Shown: one piece after another, positions 33,641-44,400 of the stretch
Position numbering within the stretch: position 1 is the stretch's first letter
Layout: every line of letters starts with the position of its first letter
Assembly (NCBI GenBank): GCA_037176705.1
Contig: CM073886.1
Span: 18,771,501-18,835,500 of the forward strand
DNA length: 64,000 nt
From: Molossus alvarezi
Lineage: Eukaryota; Chordata; Mammalia; Chiroptera; Molossidae
Direction of reading: 5' to 3'
Notes under the pieces: model-generated
What the model saw: only the letters and a program-made list of their open reading frames with translations
What the model was told of the DNA's origin: nothing
Database searches by the model: none
Position numbers and translations under genes: made by a program

Positions 33641-34655
33641 GTAATTTATGTATGCATGTTTAATGGGAAAAATAAAGAGCATGTTCTATGGTTGATCTTT
33701 ATATATTTCTAGCTTTTTAAAAACGACGCCCGAAGACCAAGCATTTTTTATTTAGACTTGGCTAAAAGTTATCAGTCCTCTGTAGATGATCCTGTACTAC
33801 CTGCCAACTTCCTACTGAGGAAAAGTTATAGCAGATGGCGGATTTACGTGCCATGTGGCATTTGTTTAAGTGTGGCAGTAGCCAATATTTTTCCCTCGAT
33901 TATTATAACTATTTCACGTTTAAAGACTCAGTTCACTCTGAATACCCTCCGCGGTGGTCCCCCGGGTTCGGGGTGGGATGGGAAGAGGGAGGAGGTGTTG
34001 AGCAGGAATGTGCCAGCCTCTCAGGACCTTGGACTGTTATAATTCACTAATTAGGAGCCCTGAGCACCCCATTTTCAGAACGACGCTATTGTCGTCTAAA
34101 TGCAGACTCCCCCAGAACCATGCAGGAGCTGGCTGTATTCAGGTCAGTGTGCACGTTCGGTCGGCCTTTATGCTGTGAAAGACTGGAATTCACATTTGAG
34201 AGTTTGCAGGACCCCAGGGAGGACATCTCAGCATCAACATCATCTCAGGCATGTAGCGCATGATTTGTTTTGATAACTACAAACAAAGGGGGTGTATTCC
34301 CGCAAGGCCGCTTTGGAAATTGTCAGAGGCTCTTCCCCTTAACAATGTTAACTGCGGTTCTGAGAGCCTGGGGATCCACGCGGGACTGGGGAGCCAGAGG
34401 GAGGAGGGAGGCCACGCTTCGGGGGGTGTAGGGGCAGGGCTCCTGAGAGAGCACAGCCTTCTGCTCTTTGGAGGCCACTGCTATTAGCTGTCAATAACAG
34501 GTGACCATGGTCCATGGCAGAGACCGGTGCTCTGAGTGGTTTTAAATCGGGTATGTTTCAAATGCGTTTTCTTTCCCGAGTCGAGTCATTCTGCTTTGAT
34601 GAGCCAAGAGGCAAGGGGTGTGAATGTCGGGGTGGTGCAGAAGGGAGTGGCGGTT
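33641..34655. other. Unique sequence, nothing recognised
   Basis: No gene or repeat supported. Short frames only. Confidence 0.35.
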
Positions 34656-34874
34656 TTATTTTTATTTACTCATTTGTTGTTTTAGAGAGAGAGGAAGGGA
34701 GAGAGAGAGAGGGAAACATCGATGTGAGAGAGAAACACCCATCAGCTGCCTCCTGCACGCCCCCTACTGGGGATCGAGCTCACAACGCGGGCATGTGCCC
34801 TGACCGGGAATCAAACCGGGACCTCTCAGTCCATGGGACGATGCTCAGTCCACGGAGCCACACCGGCCAGTCTC
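34656..34874 (-). mobile_element. VES SINE
   Basis: Minus-strand copy; head 'gagccacaccggccag' ends at 34872, CT-rich body (gagagagaggaaggg on plus) at 34684. Flanking duplications not clear. Confidence 0.88.
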
Positions 34875-35289
34875 TTCCCTAATATTTTGAAGCAAATCAT
34901 GTCAGCTCCAAAGATTTAAGGGTTTAGACTCTAAACTTTAGAGAGATACTGGCTTTTGATGAGGAACTCACCGTCTCCCTGAAAGTCCTTGCAGAGAGTG
35001 GGCACGGAAAACACCCAGGGCGCGGACGGGTGGGGCAAACCTTCGGCACAGCCCTTGTGCCCATTCCCAGGTGCCCTGCTCTCCAAACACTGTCCGAAGT
35101 GACGTGTTTATGTAGTAGATACATATACATATATAAATATAAACGTATATAGGGTATGTATATATCATGCTATGTCATGTTCTAACTCATCGAATCTGTC
35201 ACATTATTTAGCATAAACTGTAACCAGACATGTTTGCTAGCTCTTCTCAGATAGGCAACTACATTTTCACCTCCTCCTGCTGTTGCTTC
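34875..35289. other. Unique sequence with TA-rich patch
   Basis: 35122-35165 is TATA-rich. No gene recognised. Confidence 0.35.
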
Positions 35290-35388
35290 TCTGGATGTTG
35301 ACTCAATACATGTTTATTACGTGCCTACTGTGTTCCCAGCACTCTTCTGTATGCTGGGGACTTGGCAGTGAACAAAATAAATACCTCC
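35290..35388 (-). mobile_element. LINE-2 fragment
   Basis: Antisense L2 tail: 'actcaatacatgtttattac', 'gtgcctactgtgttcccagc', 'tgctggggacttggcagtga'. Confidence 0.75.
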
Positions 35389-36465
35389 CCCCCAGGAACC
35401 TGTACTCCAGCCTATGTGGGGTCCCTCTGTTAAGAGAGCAGGTCAAATTTTTACCGACACAGATAGGACAGTGCTTCAGTCTGCCCTCGGTCCCCCTAGA
35501 GCTTTGACCCGGGAGAGGCTCGATAGTCACTGTCACGTGGACATTGTCCGTTGAGGAGATGTTGAGGAGATGATGCGAGGGAGCAGCAGACGTAGAGCGT
35601 GGTGGGGTGGTTGTGGCTGTCGCAGACATCCCTCGTTCAATGCTGCTGCAGACACCGGACCCTCCACTGGAAAGTAAGTGATGGGGACGGCTTGGTCCTG
35701 CCCTGACTGGGCCTCCTTCTGCTCCGAGGAGTTTCTTTAAAGGCATGACCTTCCTCTGGCTCGTCTCCTAAGTAATGGACTGCTGGAAGTCGGCCGTGTC
35801 CGCAGGTCATACTCAAGGACTGGGCTGTGCCTTGGGAAAGGCTTTACAAATGCCTCTCATTCTGTATAAATCCAGATCTCCGGTAATCCTGCATTTTCCC
35901 ATCCATCTCATCTTGACGGTATTTGCAGCGTGACCTCTGAAAGGAAGCTGCGTGATGAGGGAGGAACCCTGGTAACCCTGCTGATGGTGATGGTTGCTAG
36001 CACAGGTGGGTCACCTGCTCTGTGATGGGCACAGGGACGAGACGCCTCAGGAAGGACAGTCCGTGGAGAGGGCAAGGCATGTGGGGCTCCGCTCCCGTGG
36101 GAGCTGGGAGTCTAGTGTGTCACAGGCTGCTGTCTGCATCACAGTCCCCTCTGAGCACCGTGGGGAGGCAGTGACACCCACTGGCATCACAGGGACAGTC
36201 CTGCAGTGTCCTGTGATAACCGCGTGGATGGGGTCGGGGTCCTGAAGGACAGTCAGTGAATGCATGCCAGGCACCCTCGGCCTCCCTCCAGGGTATGCCC
36301 TCACTTACTCGGTCAGCTCGTTTCTAAAAGACACCTTCCATTGATGAGACAGCTGGCATAACTGTCAAACGACCGGTTCCATTCTCCTGTCTGTGAACGT
36401 CCTTTCCCTCTTGAGCATTTGAACTCTTCAGCAGGCGGATGAACGCTTGGTGGGAGAGGCTAATG
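35389..36465. other. Unique sequence, nothing recognised
   Basis: A 147-codon minus frame (35303-35746) starts here and ends in the L2 relic, so it is not credible as a gene. Confidence 0.4.
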
Positions 36466-36625
36466 CGTGAGCTACATACCCAGGAAGATTTGGTCTCAGT
36501 TTGGCCCTGCTGCTTATTATCTGTGGGATCATGGGCATGTCCCTTAAGGTCTCCAAGGCTTAGTTTCTTCATCTGTAGAATGGGGTTACCCTTAGCACCT
36601 GTTGCATAACTGAGATCACGCACAC
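36466..36625 (+). mobile_element. MIR SINE
   Basis: 'ctgctgcttattatctgtgg', 'ggcatgtcccttaaggtctc', 'cttagtttcttcatctgtag' and 'aatggggttacccttagcac': good core conservation. Confidence 0.75.
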
Positions 36626-36832
36626 TGTTCACTTCAGCTTTGCCCTTTACTCTAGCTTTGCCCAGGTGTGCCGAGTTCGGCCCAGGTGAACATGATGGCC
36701 ACTCTCTGCTTTTGTGACATTTTCCCCCTGTGCCAGCTCACTGTCAAAGTTTTGGACCAGAAGAAAGAGCACTGTAATGTGTGATAAAGGTGTCTGTCGG
36801 CCTCCATGTCTTCTCTTAATAACCAGCAGCAG

Positions 36833-37054
36833 GGCCCAGCCGGTGTGGCTCAGTGGGTTGAGCATCGTCCCATGGACTGAGAGGTCTTGGTTTGATTCCC
36901 GGTCAGGGCACATGCCTGGGTTGTGGGCTTGATCCCCAGTACGGGGCGTGCAGGAGGCAGCCGATGGATGTTTCTCTCTCACATTGGTGTTTCTATCTCT
37001 CTCCCTTCATCTCTCTCTAAAAAAAAATCAACAAAAGCATACTTAAAAATACAT
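36833..37054 (+). mobile_element. VES SINE with clear target duplication
   Basis: Head 'gcccagccggtgtggctcag', box B 'ttggtttgattcccgg', tail 'aaaaaaaaatcaacaaaagc'. Flanks: taataaccagcag (36817-36829) and aaataaccagcag (37055-37067). Confidence 0.95.
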
Positions 37055-37067
37055 AAATAACCAGCAG

Positions 37068-37392
37068 TGGGAATCCCATATGTGGTCACTATGAGACCTG
37101 TTGGAGTCCACAGCTTCCCTGAGGAGATGAGGTCGGATTTGACCCATTTGCTAAAATCTGCCTTAGGGAGACGCAACCTAGTTTTATCTCTCTGTCGTTT
37201 TCTCTATACCATATCATAACTCTGATAAAGATAGTTACATCCTAGCGCCTAAAAGCAAATTTGTGGTCATTGCGTATCGATCTTTTCTTCTAATTTAAAT
37301 GGATGCTCAATTGTAAGTTCACATAAAGGTCTTAAAACCTTGAGGACATTGAAATGATACAGTTCTCTTTCCTATTTTGATGTCTGTGTGTA
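37068..37392. other. Unique sequence, nothing recognised
   Basis: No feature supported. Confidence 0.35.
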
Positions 37393-37632
37393 CGGTTTTT
37401 TGTTTAATTTTTTATTAATTTATTTTTGTTACAGATGTTTGTCCTTTTTGTCCCCATTGACACCCTCCTCCCATCACCCCCACCCCATACCTGACTTTGT
37501 TGTCCATGCCCATCGGTTATGCGTATATGCATAGATGTTCTGTGGTTTATCTCTTCCCTCCCCCCACCACCCCCTCTTATGAGGGTTGTCAGTCTGTACC
37601 CTACTTCCACGTCTCTGTGTGAGTTTTTATAA
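37393..37632 (-). mobile_element. L1 3' UTR fragment, antisense
   Basis: The reverse complement of the 3' UTR seen at 560-818 and 27090-27350: 'atttttgttacagatgtttg', 'cattgacaccctcctcccat', 'gtccatgcccatcggttatg', 'gagggttgtcagtctgtacc'. 5' truncated to about 240 bp, a common L1 insertion outcome. Confidence 0.8.
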
Positions 37633-37640
37633 AGAAACAT

Positions 37641-38384
37641 GAAAAGGAACTTTACTTAGAACCTTGTTAGAGCTAAAACTGGCAGCAACTACGAGCTAAC
37701 AGGGGATTGTTTCCATTTTTGCTGACAGGGAGGGCGGCGCTGACCGAAGTCAACCTATGTCGAAAGGTATTGTCTCTACTAAATGAACAAGGAGGTGACT
37801 TTTCACTACAGCTGTGGAGGTTCGCACCAGATAAAAGGACACTCCCAACCTGTGCGGGGACAGGGTGTGGAGCCAAGGCAGATCCCACAGCTGTGGGGAA
37901 CCTGCTTTCTGAAGACAGGAACGTGCGCGTGGCAGGGGGCTGTTGCTTGTGCTCCTCCTTCACCACAATTCACATAACTGACGAATCGCCGTCTGTCTAG
38001 GGACAGGTCTCCCGCCCCCCTGTTACCTCAGCAGTGACTGAGCTCCACCTAGAGCAATGTGGGAAGGAGTGATCGGTCACATCCAGGGCTGACCGCCATC
38101 AAGCCTCTTCTGGGATCCTTCCTACAGTCTCCTTCCCCCATCATCTGGTGGACATACACTTGGAAACTATTTGTTGAAAATGGTGGCATCCCTGGGCCCC
38201 TGAGGGACTGTATGGTTCCAGACTGTGCCCACCCTTTCCCGCTAGGACTCGGGGGGTGTCTTAGAGTAGGGAGTGATGCCTAAGCTGATACTGACGAGTC
38301 ATTCATGTTTTCCTCTGCTGTGATAGTGAGTCCTTCCGAAAGGCAAAGTTTTAGATTTTGGACCAATGGTTCTAGTATCTGGCA
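37641..38384. other. Unique sequence, nothing recognised
   Basis: 97-codon frames overlap on both strands (37673-38000); no domain seen. Confidence 0.35.
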
Positions 38385-38465
38385 ATAATAGCTTATCAAA
38401 TCTAAGTGCTAGGCCCAGGGCCAAGCCCTCTTCATGTCTCATCTCCTTTCATCTTCCAGCTCTCC
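38385..38465 (-). mobile_element. MIR 3' fragment
   Basis: 'taagtgctaggcccagggcc' and 'ttcatgtctcatctcctttc' resemble the antisense MIR 3' half. Confidence 0.4.
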
Positions 38466-38469
38466 AGTC

Positions 38470-38636
38470 TGTATTAGTCAGGGAAAGCCGCATTAGGTGT
38501 GATAACTGACAACCCTCACATCTCGATGGCTTGACTCAACACAGGTTAGTGCCTGATACAAAGTCCACTGAGTGTCTGGGCCACTCCCCAGTGTCTGCTC
38601 TGTGTACTGGCTCAGTGTTCCCTGTGGCTTTGTTTA
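38470..38636 (-). mobile_element. Ancient LTR, left part
   Basis: Begins tgtattagtcagggaaagcc and continues 'tcgatggcttgactcaacac'. Same family as 29600-29960. Interrupted by a VES insertion; resumes at 38854. Confidence 0.6.
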
Positions 38637-38853
38637 TTTATTTTAAATTTTTAAAATTAGTTTTAGGGAGAGAGGAAGGGAGAGGGAGAGAGAGAAACAT
38701 CGATGAGAGAGAACATCAATTGGCTGCCTCCTGCATGCCTCCCACTGGGGATCGGGCCCACAACCTGGGCATGTGCCCTGACTGGGAATCGAACTGACAA
38801 CCTCTTGGTGCATGGGTTGATGCTCAACCACTGAGCCACACTGGCCAGGCCCA
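38637..38853 (-). mobile_element. VES SINE nested in LTR
   Basis: Minus-strand copy with head at about 38850 (gagccacactggccaggc). Duplicated LTR sequence gtggctttgttta (38624-38636) and gtggctttattttt (38854-38867) brackets it. Confidence 0.93.
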
Positions 38854-39055
38854 GTGGCTTTATTTTTAAGGAAACTCCATAGTGATAAATGGTGGCCCAG
38901 AAGGCTCACACTGGCCATCACGGGCTTTTGCCCGGAAATGACATGCTTCATTTCCACCAAATGCCATAACTAGTCACATGACCCACTCGGCCCTCCTGTA
39001 ATCCTCCCATGTGCTCAGAAGAAGAGAGAAAGCAGATAACGAAATATTACTGCTA
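38854..39055 (-). mobile_element. Ancient LTR, right part
   Basis: Continues with 'actggccatcacgggctttt', 'gcccggaaatgacatgcttc', 'ataactagtcacatgaccca', matching the 3' half of the LTR family. Confidence 0.6.
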
Positions 39056-39140
39056 TCCACACATTGCAAATGATGAAAGTGAAGCTTAGAGAGCTTGTGT
39101 CATTTAGACAAGGTTACCCAACTCGTGTAGGGCAAGTTTC
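39056..39140 (-). mobile_element. MIR fragment
   Basis: 'gatgaaagtgaagcttagag' and 'gacaaggttacccaactcgt' are the antisense MIR core. Confidence 0.6.
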
Positions 39141-39174
39141 ACCATGAAGAATGCCATTCAAGGGTGATCATTTC

Positions 39175-39300
39175 ATTTATGAGCCATTGGTTGAATTCCT
39201 TCTCTATGTCGTAACCAAATGTGAGATGATGGTCTTGTCCTCTAGAACCTTAGAGTTCTGTGTGGGAGACAAACACATGGACCCAGCAGTTACCGGCACT
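39175..39300 (-). mobile_element. LINE-2 fragment
   Basis: 'ttgaattccttctctatgtc', 'gtcttgtcctctagaacctt' and 'tgtgtgggagacaaacacat' fit antisense L2, weakly. Confidence 0.4.
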
Positions 39301-39710
39301 CCGACTGGTTGTAGACATTAAATGTCACAAGTAGTCTTTATGTAGGGATGTGAGGGTCTAAGAAAACTTTTGCAAGTCATTGCAAAACACTTTTTCTTGG
39401 GGATACAAGAAATGGACAGTGGTGTAGGGGTCTGAGAGCAGGGTAGGGGGAATTAGCTCAGCGATGTTTCTGGAATACACTCGTAGGGAGAAAGTATTTC
39501 CTGATTCATCAGCTTATGGATGGATGCTGTTCTCTTCTGTCTGTCCTTGGCCAGATAGTTAATGGAGCACAGATGTGCTTCTGAGGGTGTTTAGGAGAAA
39601 TAAATCAAGATCCGTGGTAAAAAAAGGAAGCTATATTTTGCATTTTATTCAGCACAAACATTCTATCCTGAACTTCACACAATGTGCTGCATGGAAGAAT
39701 GTCTGCTATG

Positions 39711-39712
39711 AG

Positions 39713-39746
<34 letters not shown>
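39711..39746. repeat. (GT)n microsatellite
   Basis: About 17 GT units. Confidence 0.9.
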
Positions 39747-39748
<2 letters not shown>

Positions 39749-39950
39749 TGTCTCTTATTTCATGTCCTTTCTCTCCGCTTTTATTTAGTATCAGAACCAA
39801 AAGGACAACAATACATTGATTCAATATAAAATAGTCTTTAAATGTATTTCCTAATTACCAAAATAAATCTTTGCTCAAAAATGAGGCTACTGAAACGGTG
39901 TTGTCTTTTTTTTTTTTTTTTACTTTTCATCTCCTTTGGTTTGATGTCAG

Positions 39951-40014
39951 TATCTTTTCATTGAGGCATATCTTTTCCCCTGAATACCTATCTTTTCATT
40001 GAGGTATACCTTTT
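39951..40014. repeat. 38-bp tandem duplication, second copy partial
   Basis: tatcttttcattgagg starts at 39951 and again at 39989; the second copy is cut after about 26 bp. Confidence 0.8.
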
Positions 40015-40480
40015 AAGCCAAACTCTTTTGCTTTTAAAGCACATATTCTCTGTATAACTCCACGAATGTGTCCACTGGAGTTACGTACTTTGCCTTTTTC
40101 TATCATAACTTTGATTCGCCACAGATGTTGATAACTATTTCCAGGTAATTTTGCATCATAGTACAAACGTACCAATAATCTGGAGAGCAATGCTACTTTC
40201 TAATTATGTGGCCAATGAACAGTTGATCACTAAGCCACACTGATGCACAAAGCCACAATCATAAACCACATACACTATTAAAAGCTTCCTATGGCACGAT
40301 TCCTTATGGTCCCATTCTTAAACACACAAATAAGGAGAAAGACATCAATACATGTTGTCCCAATACTACCAAACCAAAAACGTTTGGAAGGGTGAAGAAT
40401 GAGGACCGTATCCCAGGACCACTCTTGTTAAGGCGTTCTGTGGAATAGGTAAAGCAAACCCAAACATAGATCTGAAGGGT

Positions 40481-40620
40481 AATAGTCTTCTCATCACCAT
40501 TCTAGCAAGGAGAGCAGTCGAGGTTTAGAGCGGTCCAGTAAGCTGCCCAGACCCGTGCTGCCGATCCAGCACTAGAGCGGAGAGTCAAACCCACATCTGG
40601 TTATGCCCAAAGCCTGTGCC
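40481..40620 (-). mobile_element. MIR SINE
   Basis: Antisense MIR: 'gtcgaggtttagagcggtcc', 'agtaagctgcccagacccgt', 'gagagtcaaacccacatctg', 'gcccaaagcctgtgccctcc'. Confidence 0.6.
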
Positions 40621-41725
40621 CTCCCACACATGCCCAGTCTTCAGCGATGCCTAAATGCAGTTGAATTCTGAGAGAACACGAATGAAAGTGAGCAGAGCCA
40701 CGGGGCCCTGGGCATCTCATTTGAACGTTTTCTCTTCTTTCTCTAAAGTCATCATTGTGAAGGCAAACCTCTAAAGTCTTTTAAAGGACAAGTTTTTGCT
40801 TTTGATGAAGAGTGTCAAAAAAAAAAAAAAAAAAAAGAAAAGAAAAATCCAACTTGAGGACGATGCCCTAAATGTTTCTCCAACCTCATTTCCTTTTTCC
40901 TCGCTCCTTGCCCCTGTCGTCCCTGGGAAACCTCTGGACTGTGGTGGCCAGGTGAGCGGAGTCCCATGTGGTGTCTGTGCCTCACCAGTCCCTCAGGAAG
41001 CCTCCTGCATTGAGGTTCCCTGACCTGGGGATGCTACCCGTTGGGGGGCTTGCACAGTCTGGCTGTGCTTTAGAATGTATTTCCTACTCTTTGCTTTCCT
41101 GACAACTTCTGTTAAGGGCAAACCAGACACCTGGCCTCCCTCTTCAGAGGGGCAGGTGGTTTCTTATGATCCTGGTGGGCTCTTTATGTTGGTGCTTTGG
41201 GGGATTTTATTCCTGGCAGAGGTCTCAGCGTCCCCAGTCTCCATCACAGTGACTGCTGCTGTGGGAGGGAAGGCTTGCTCTGCCCCCGTGCCTCCCAGCT
41301 CTGCTGAGGGCCTGAGGGTTCAGCTGAGGCGAAACAAACAACAGGCGAGTGCTGATTAGGGACGGGCCCTTCCCTTGCAGAAGGCAGGTATCGATCTTTC
41401 CATTCCGGGTCGTGTTTTCTCTCTATGAAAACACTGCATAGCCTTCTCATAAACAGCTGACCTATTGGTTCCCGGGCTGCCGAGGGGGCCTCCCTCCCGC
41501 GTCCTGCTTAGCTCATTAACGGGGGACTCTCAGCCGTGCTGATGGAGGTCACCGGGGACCAGAGGTAGGTTTTCCTGGAGACGCTTGAACTTGGTGAAAA
41601 TTGGATATGTGTCCCAGATTCTTAGCTCTGGTGTGAGATCCCTCCAGGAGGCAGTCATCGATTACAGATCTAACACCCTGAGACACACTTCAAGAGTTCC
41701 CTTTGCCCCTGGCATTCATATGGGC
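40621..41725. other. Unique sequence with poly(A)
   Basis: Poly(A) at 40817-40836. A 94-codon plus frame at 41075-41359 starts with a hydrophobic stretch that imitates a signal peptide but has no further support. Confidence 0.35.
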
Positions 41726-41954
41726 CAGTCAGCTGTTCTCCACCGAGGCACCTTCGCTCCCTGACCCTTTCGAGGGGACGGTTGGCAATGTGTGGAGATA
41801 TGTTTGCGTGTCACAGCTGAGGGAGTGTTGTTACTGGCATCTCCTAGGTAGAGGTTTATGGGTGCTGCCACACATCCTACAAGGCACAGGGGGCTCCTCA
41901 CAACGAAGAATTATCTGTTCCAAATGTCACTAGTGTTGAGGTTGAAAAAACCTG
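41726..41954 (+). mobile_element. MER3-like hAT-Charlie transposon
   Basis: Begins cagtcagctgttctccaccg and ends gaggttgaaaaaacctg. Internal blocks 'ggcaatgtgtggagatatgt', 'tactggcatctcctaggtag', 'cacatcctacaaggcacagg' and 'aacgaagaattatctgttcc' match this nonautonomous hAT. 8-bp flanks atatgggc (41718-41725) and atatgagc (41955-41962). Confidence 0.7.
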
Positions 41955-41962
41955 ATATGAGC

Positions 41963-42270
41963 GATCTTAAAATGCCCCCTAATTTTATATAAAACAAATT
42001 CTATTACACTAGAGGCTCCAAGGAATTTTTATCATCTTGCTGTTGAAGTGAATTAACTCTTAATAACTCTCTGAATTTATGATTCGTCAGTCTTCCCCAG
42101 CAATCATGACATAAACGTGAAAATAATTGTAAGAGGGGGAAAAAAATAGCTCACAACTTCTCTGCCAACATCATAAAATATTTATGAATTTTAAATTTAA
42201 CAATTAATGATGCTGACATAATATTGCATTTTGGAGGAATATAATTAAGCAGTTATTAATTTTGATATGA
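41963..42270. promoter_or_regulatory. Candidate conserved noncoding element
   Basis: Dense homeodomain and POU-like AT cores in a repeat-free block: cctaattttatat, gtgaattaactc, atttatgattcg, catcataaaatatttatgaa, caattaatgatgctgac, ataattaagcagttattaat. This texture is common in enhancers of developmental loci. Unaligned, so inference only. Confidence 0.35.
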
Positions 42271-42739
42271 CTACTTAAAAATTTTGAACGAATCCTTTTT
42301 TTCCCCAATTTTCAAATATTGCCGGATGACCTTGGAACTCAAAGGCCCCCAGTCTGCCTCCAGAGTCAGGTGGCTGAAACGTCCTTGAATCCATTGATGC
42401 TCCCCAGGGATTGCAAAACCCACTTTAATACTTAAATGATGACATCGTAAGTCAGCCTTTGCACAATTGCCAGAAATAATCACTCTTCAAAACAGCCCTC
42501 ATTGCTTTAGGATGTCCTTAAAAAGGCACCACACAGGTTCCCCAGACCAGCATGCCAACTGCCACCACCACGGAGAGACTTCTCTGATGATACAGTGACA
42601 AATTCTAACATCTTCCCAGAATCTCTGTGAGCCACTCTGCTCTCCAGCCTCGCACACGTCACTCCATCCCCCTCCCCCCATAATCAGGCTCTAGCTAGTC
42701 CCCTGGTGCCGCCTGCCCTCTGCCAGGGGCACTTGTCTG
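42271..42739. other. Unique sequence, nothing recognised
   Basis: No feature supported. Confidence 0.35.
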
Positions 42740-43050
42740 TCCTCCCTTATTCAATACTCAGCTATGTCTCATTCCTTACATCCTCACATCAATGTCACCT
42801 CTTCAGAGAGACCATCCCTGATTTAGACAATCCCGTGTTCAATTAGATCTCCCCTCAAATGTGCCTACAACACCATGAAATTCTATATTCATGCACATGA
42901 GTTTTTATCTAATGAACAGTCAACGCTATGCTTTAAAACATAATAGAGCACGTGGACAGCTTTGGCTGTATGTCTGTGCTTAGCCAAGGGCCTGAGCCAC
43001 TGGGAAGTGAAACCTGTTGAAACAGTGAGTACATGAATAAATAAAGGGGT
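42740..43050 (+). mobile_element. LINE-2 3' end
   Basis: 'catcaatgtcacctcttcag', 'agagaccatccctgatttag' and the terminal 'gtgagtacatgaataaataa' indicate sense L2, decayed in the middle. Confidence 0.6.
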
Positions 43051-43170
43051 GAGGAGATTTGAATGATCTTAAGAAGGGCATCTGGTGAAGGAAGCTGGAG
43101 GAACTCATCCGGAAATTCACAGGTGGCCCAGACCTAGAACAGAGGTTCCAAGCCCGTGGGGAGTATTGAT

Positions 43171-43381
43171 CTCAGCCGGTGTAGCTCAGGGACTGAACGT
43201 CGTCTTATGGACTGAGAAGTCCGGGTTCGATACCCGGTCAGGGCATATGCCCTGGTTGAGGGCTCGATCCCCAGTAGGGGGCGTTCAGGAGTCAGCCAGT
43301 CAATGTTTCTCTCTCACATCGATGTTTCTATCTTTCTCTCCCTCTAAAAAAAAAATCAATAAAAACATGTTTTTTAAAAAA
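43171..43381 (+). mobile_element. VES SINE
   Basis: Head 'tcagccggtgtagctcaggg', intact-looking box B 'cgggttcgatacccgg', body and tail 'aaaaaatcaataaaaacatg'. Flanking duplications unclear. Confidence 0.92.
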
Positions 43382-43394
43382 TATGGCATGGGAA

Positions 43395-43790
43395 GGACTG
43401 TTCTTGATTACTCTTGTTCTGTCTCACTCCCTGTCATCCACTCGGCCACTCCCTTTGGAATTGACTTCGTGCTCAGGTGGGTTCTTCCTACAATATGGCA
43501 GATGGCTACCAACAGGGACAGGTATTCTGCTCTCAGAACTCCAGCAGGGCAATAGAGGTCTTCTCTCCTGTCACTGCCGCAGAAGGTCCAGGAGCAGTTC
43601 TGATTGGTCCCAGAATGAATCAATCATTGTGGTCAGGGGTATGCTAAACTCTGATTGGCCATCTTGGAACACAAGCACAATCTCCGAACCTGCTTCACCT
43701 GGACTCCTGGTTTGAGACTGGGAAAGGGGTAGATTCCCATAGCAACTGGCCCACTGCTACCAAACAAGTGAAATGGTACTGAACGAAGAA
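43395..43790 (+). repeat. Ancient mammalian interspersed repeat, unclassified
   Basis: 'ctgattggtcccagaatgaa', 'tcaatcattgtggtcagggg' and 'ctgattggccatcttggaac' are marks of a common old repeat that I cannot name. The start of the same family may lie at 2805. Frames of 110-156 codons cross it and the neighbouring VES and are not credible genes. Confidence 0.45.
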
Positions 43791-44079
43791 CAAATGTCTG
43801 CTCGTTAAACCATCTCACAGCTAAATCTTGGGAGAGTGTCTCACACTGGCCCCCATGTATGAACAACATTTAGTCAATGGCAGAAATAACTAGACCATTA
43901 ACTTCCATTTTGCATTTTATTGCTTTCCTTCAGTAATTGTGATTGGGGAGAGTGTCTTGTTCCCTGTCTCCTTTCTAATTGGATTCTCTCCATTCTCTGT
44001 AACTCTTAGTTCTCTGCTCTCTGGCTGGTTTTGTCAAGGTAACTAGGCATTTTAAATCACACTGTAATTTCTCCTAGCT
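43791..44079. other. Unique sequence, nothing recognised
   Basis: No feature supported. Confidence 0.35.
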
Positions 44080-44400
44080 CAGAAAACTGAACCAAAGTAG
44101 TCACTTTTAATAGGTCAATTACATTATTTTTCAGCAGCCTGCTGCAGCCTAATGAAACCACAGCTTAATTAGGTTGGTGTGATGCCAAAATAAATGTTTC
44201 ATTCCCAGCTTGTTTTATTTACTCATCGAAAAGTAGGAGAATCTACAAATAATAGGATTGGAAAATGTTAAAGGCTAATGAGTTTGGCTGCACTTGTTTG
44301 TAAAGAAAGGCGGTTGTACCGCTGTCAATCCAGTTTGGTGGATGAGAAAGCTACATTTTTTTAAAAAGTAAAATAATAAAATTGTATTTTTTTAAAAGAA
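44080..44400. promoter_or_regulatory. Candidate conserved noncoding element
   Basis: Repeat-free with motifs caattacattattttt, cctaatgaaaccacagctta, taattaggttggtgtgatgc. Same texture as 13800-14340. Inference only. Confidence 0.25.

Larger units (their letters stand above)
39301..40480. other. Unique sequence with simple repeats
   Basis: Holds a (GT)n tract (39711-39746), a T-run (39907-39921) and a 38-bp tandem duplication (39951-40014). No gene recognised. Confidence 0.4.

Noticed and set aside
35303..35746. 147-codon minus frame
   Set aside because: It ends in an L2 relic and shows no recognisable motif.
41075..41359. 94-codon frame with signal-peptide-like start
   Set aside because: A single hydrophobic N-terminus in a short frame is expected by chance; no further support.
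43171..43260. Possible tRNA from an intact-looking box B
   Set aside because: Same reason: a VES head.
43085..43555. 156-codon plus frame
   Set aside because: It runs through a VES element and an old interspersed repeat.
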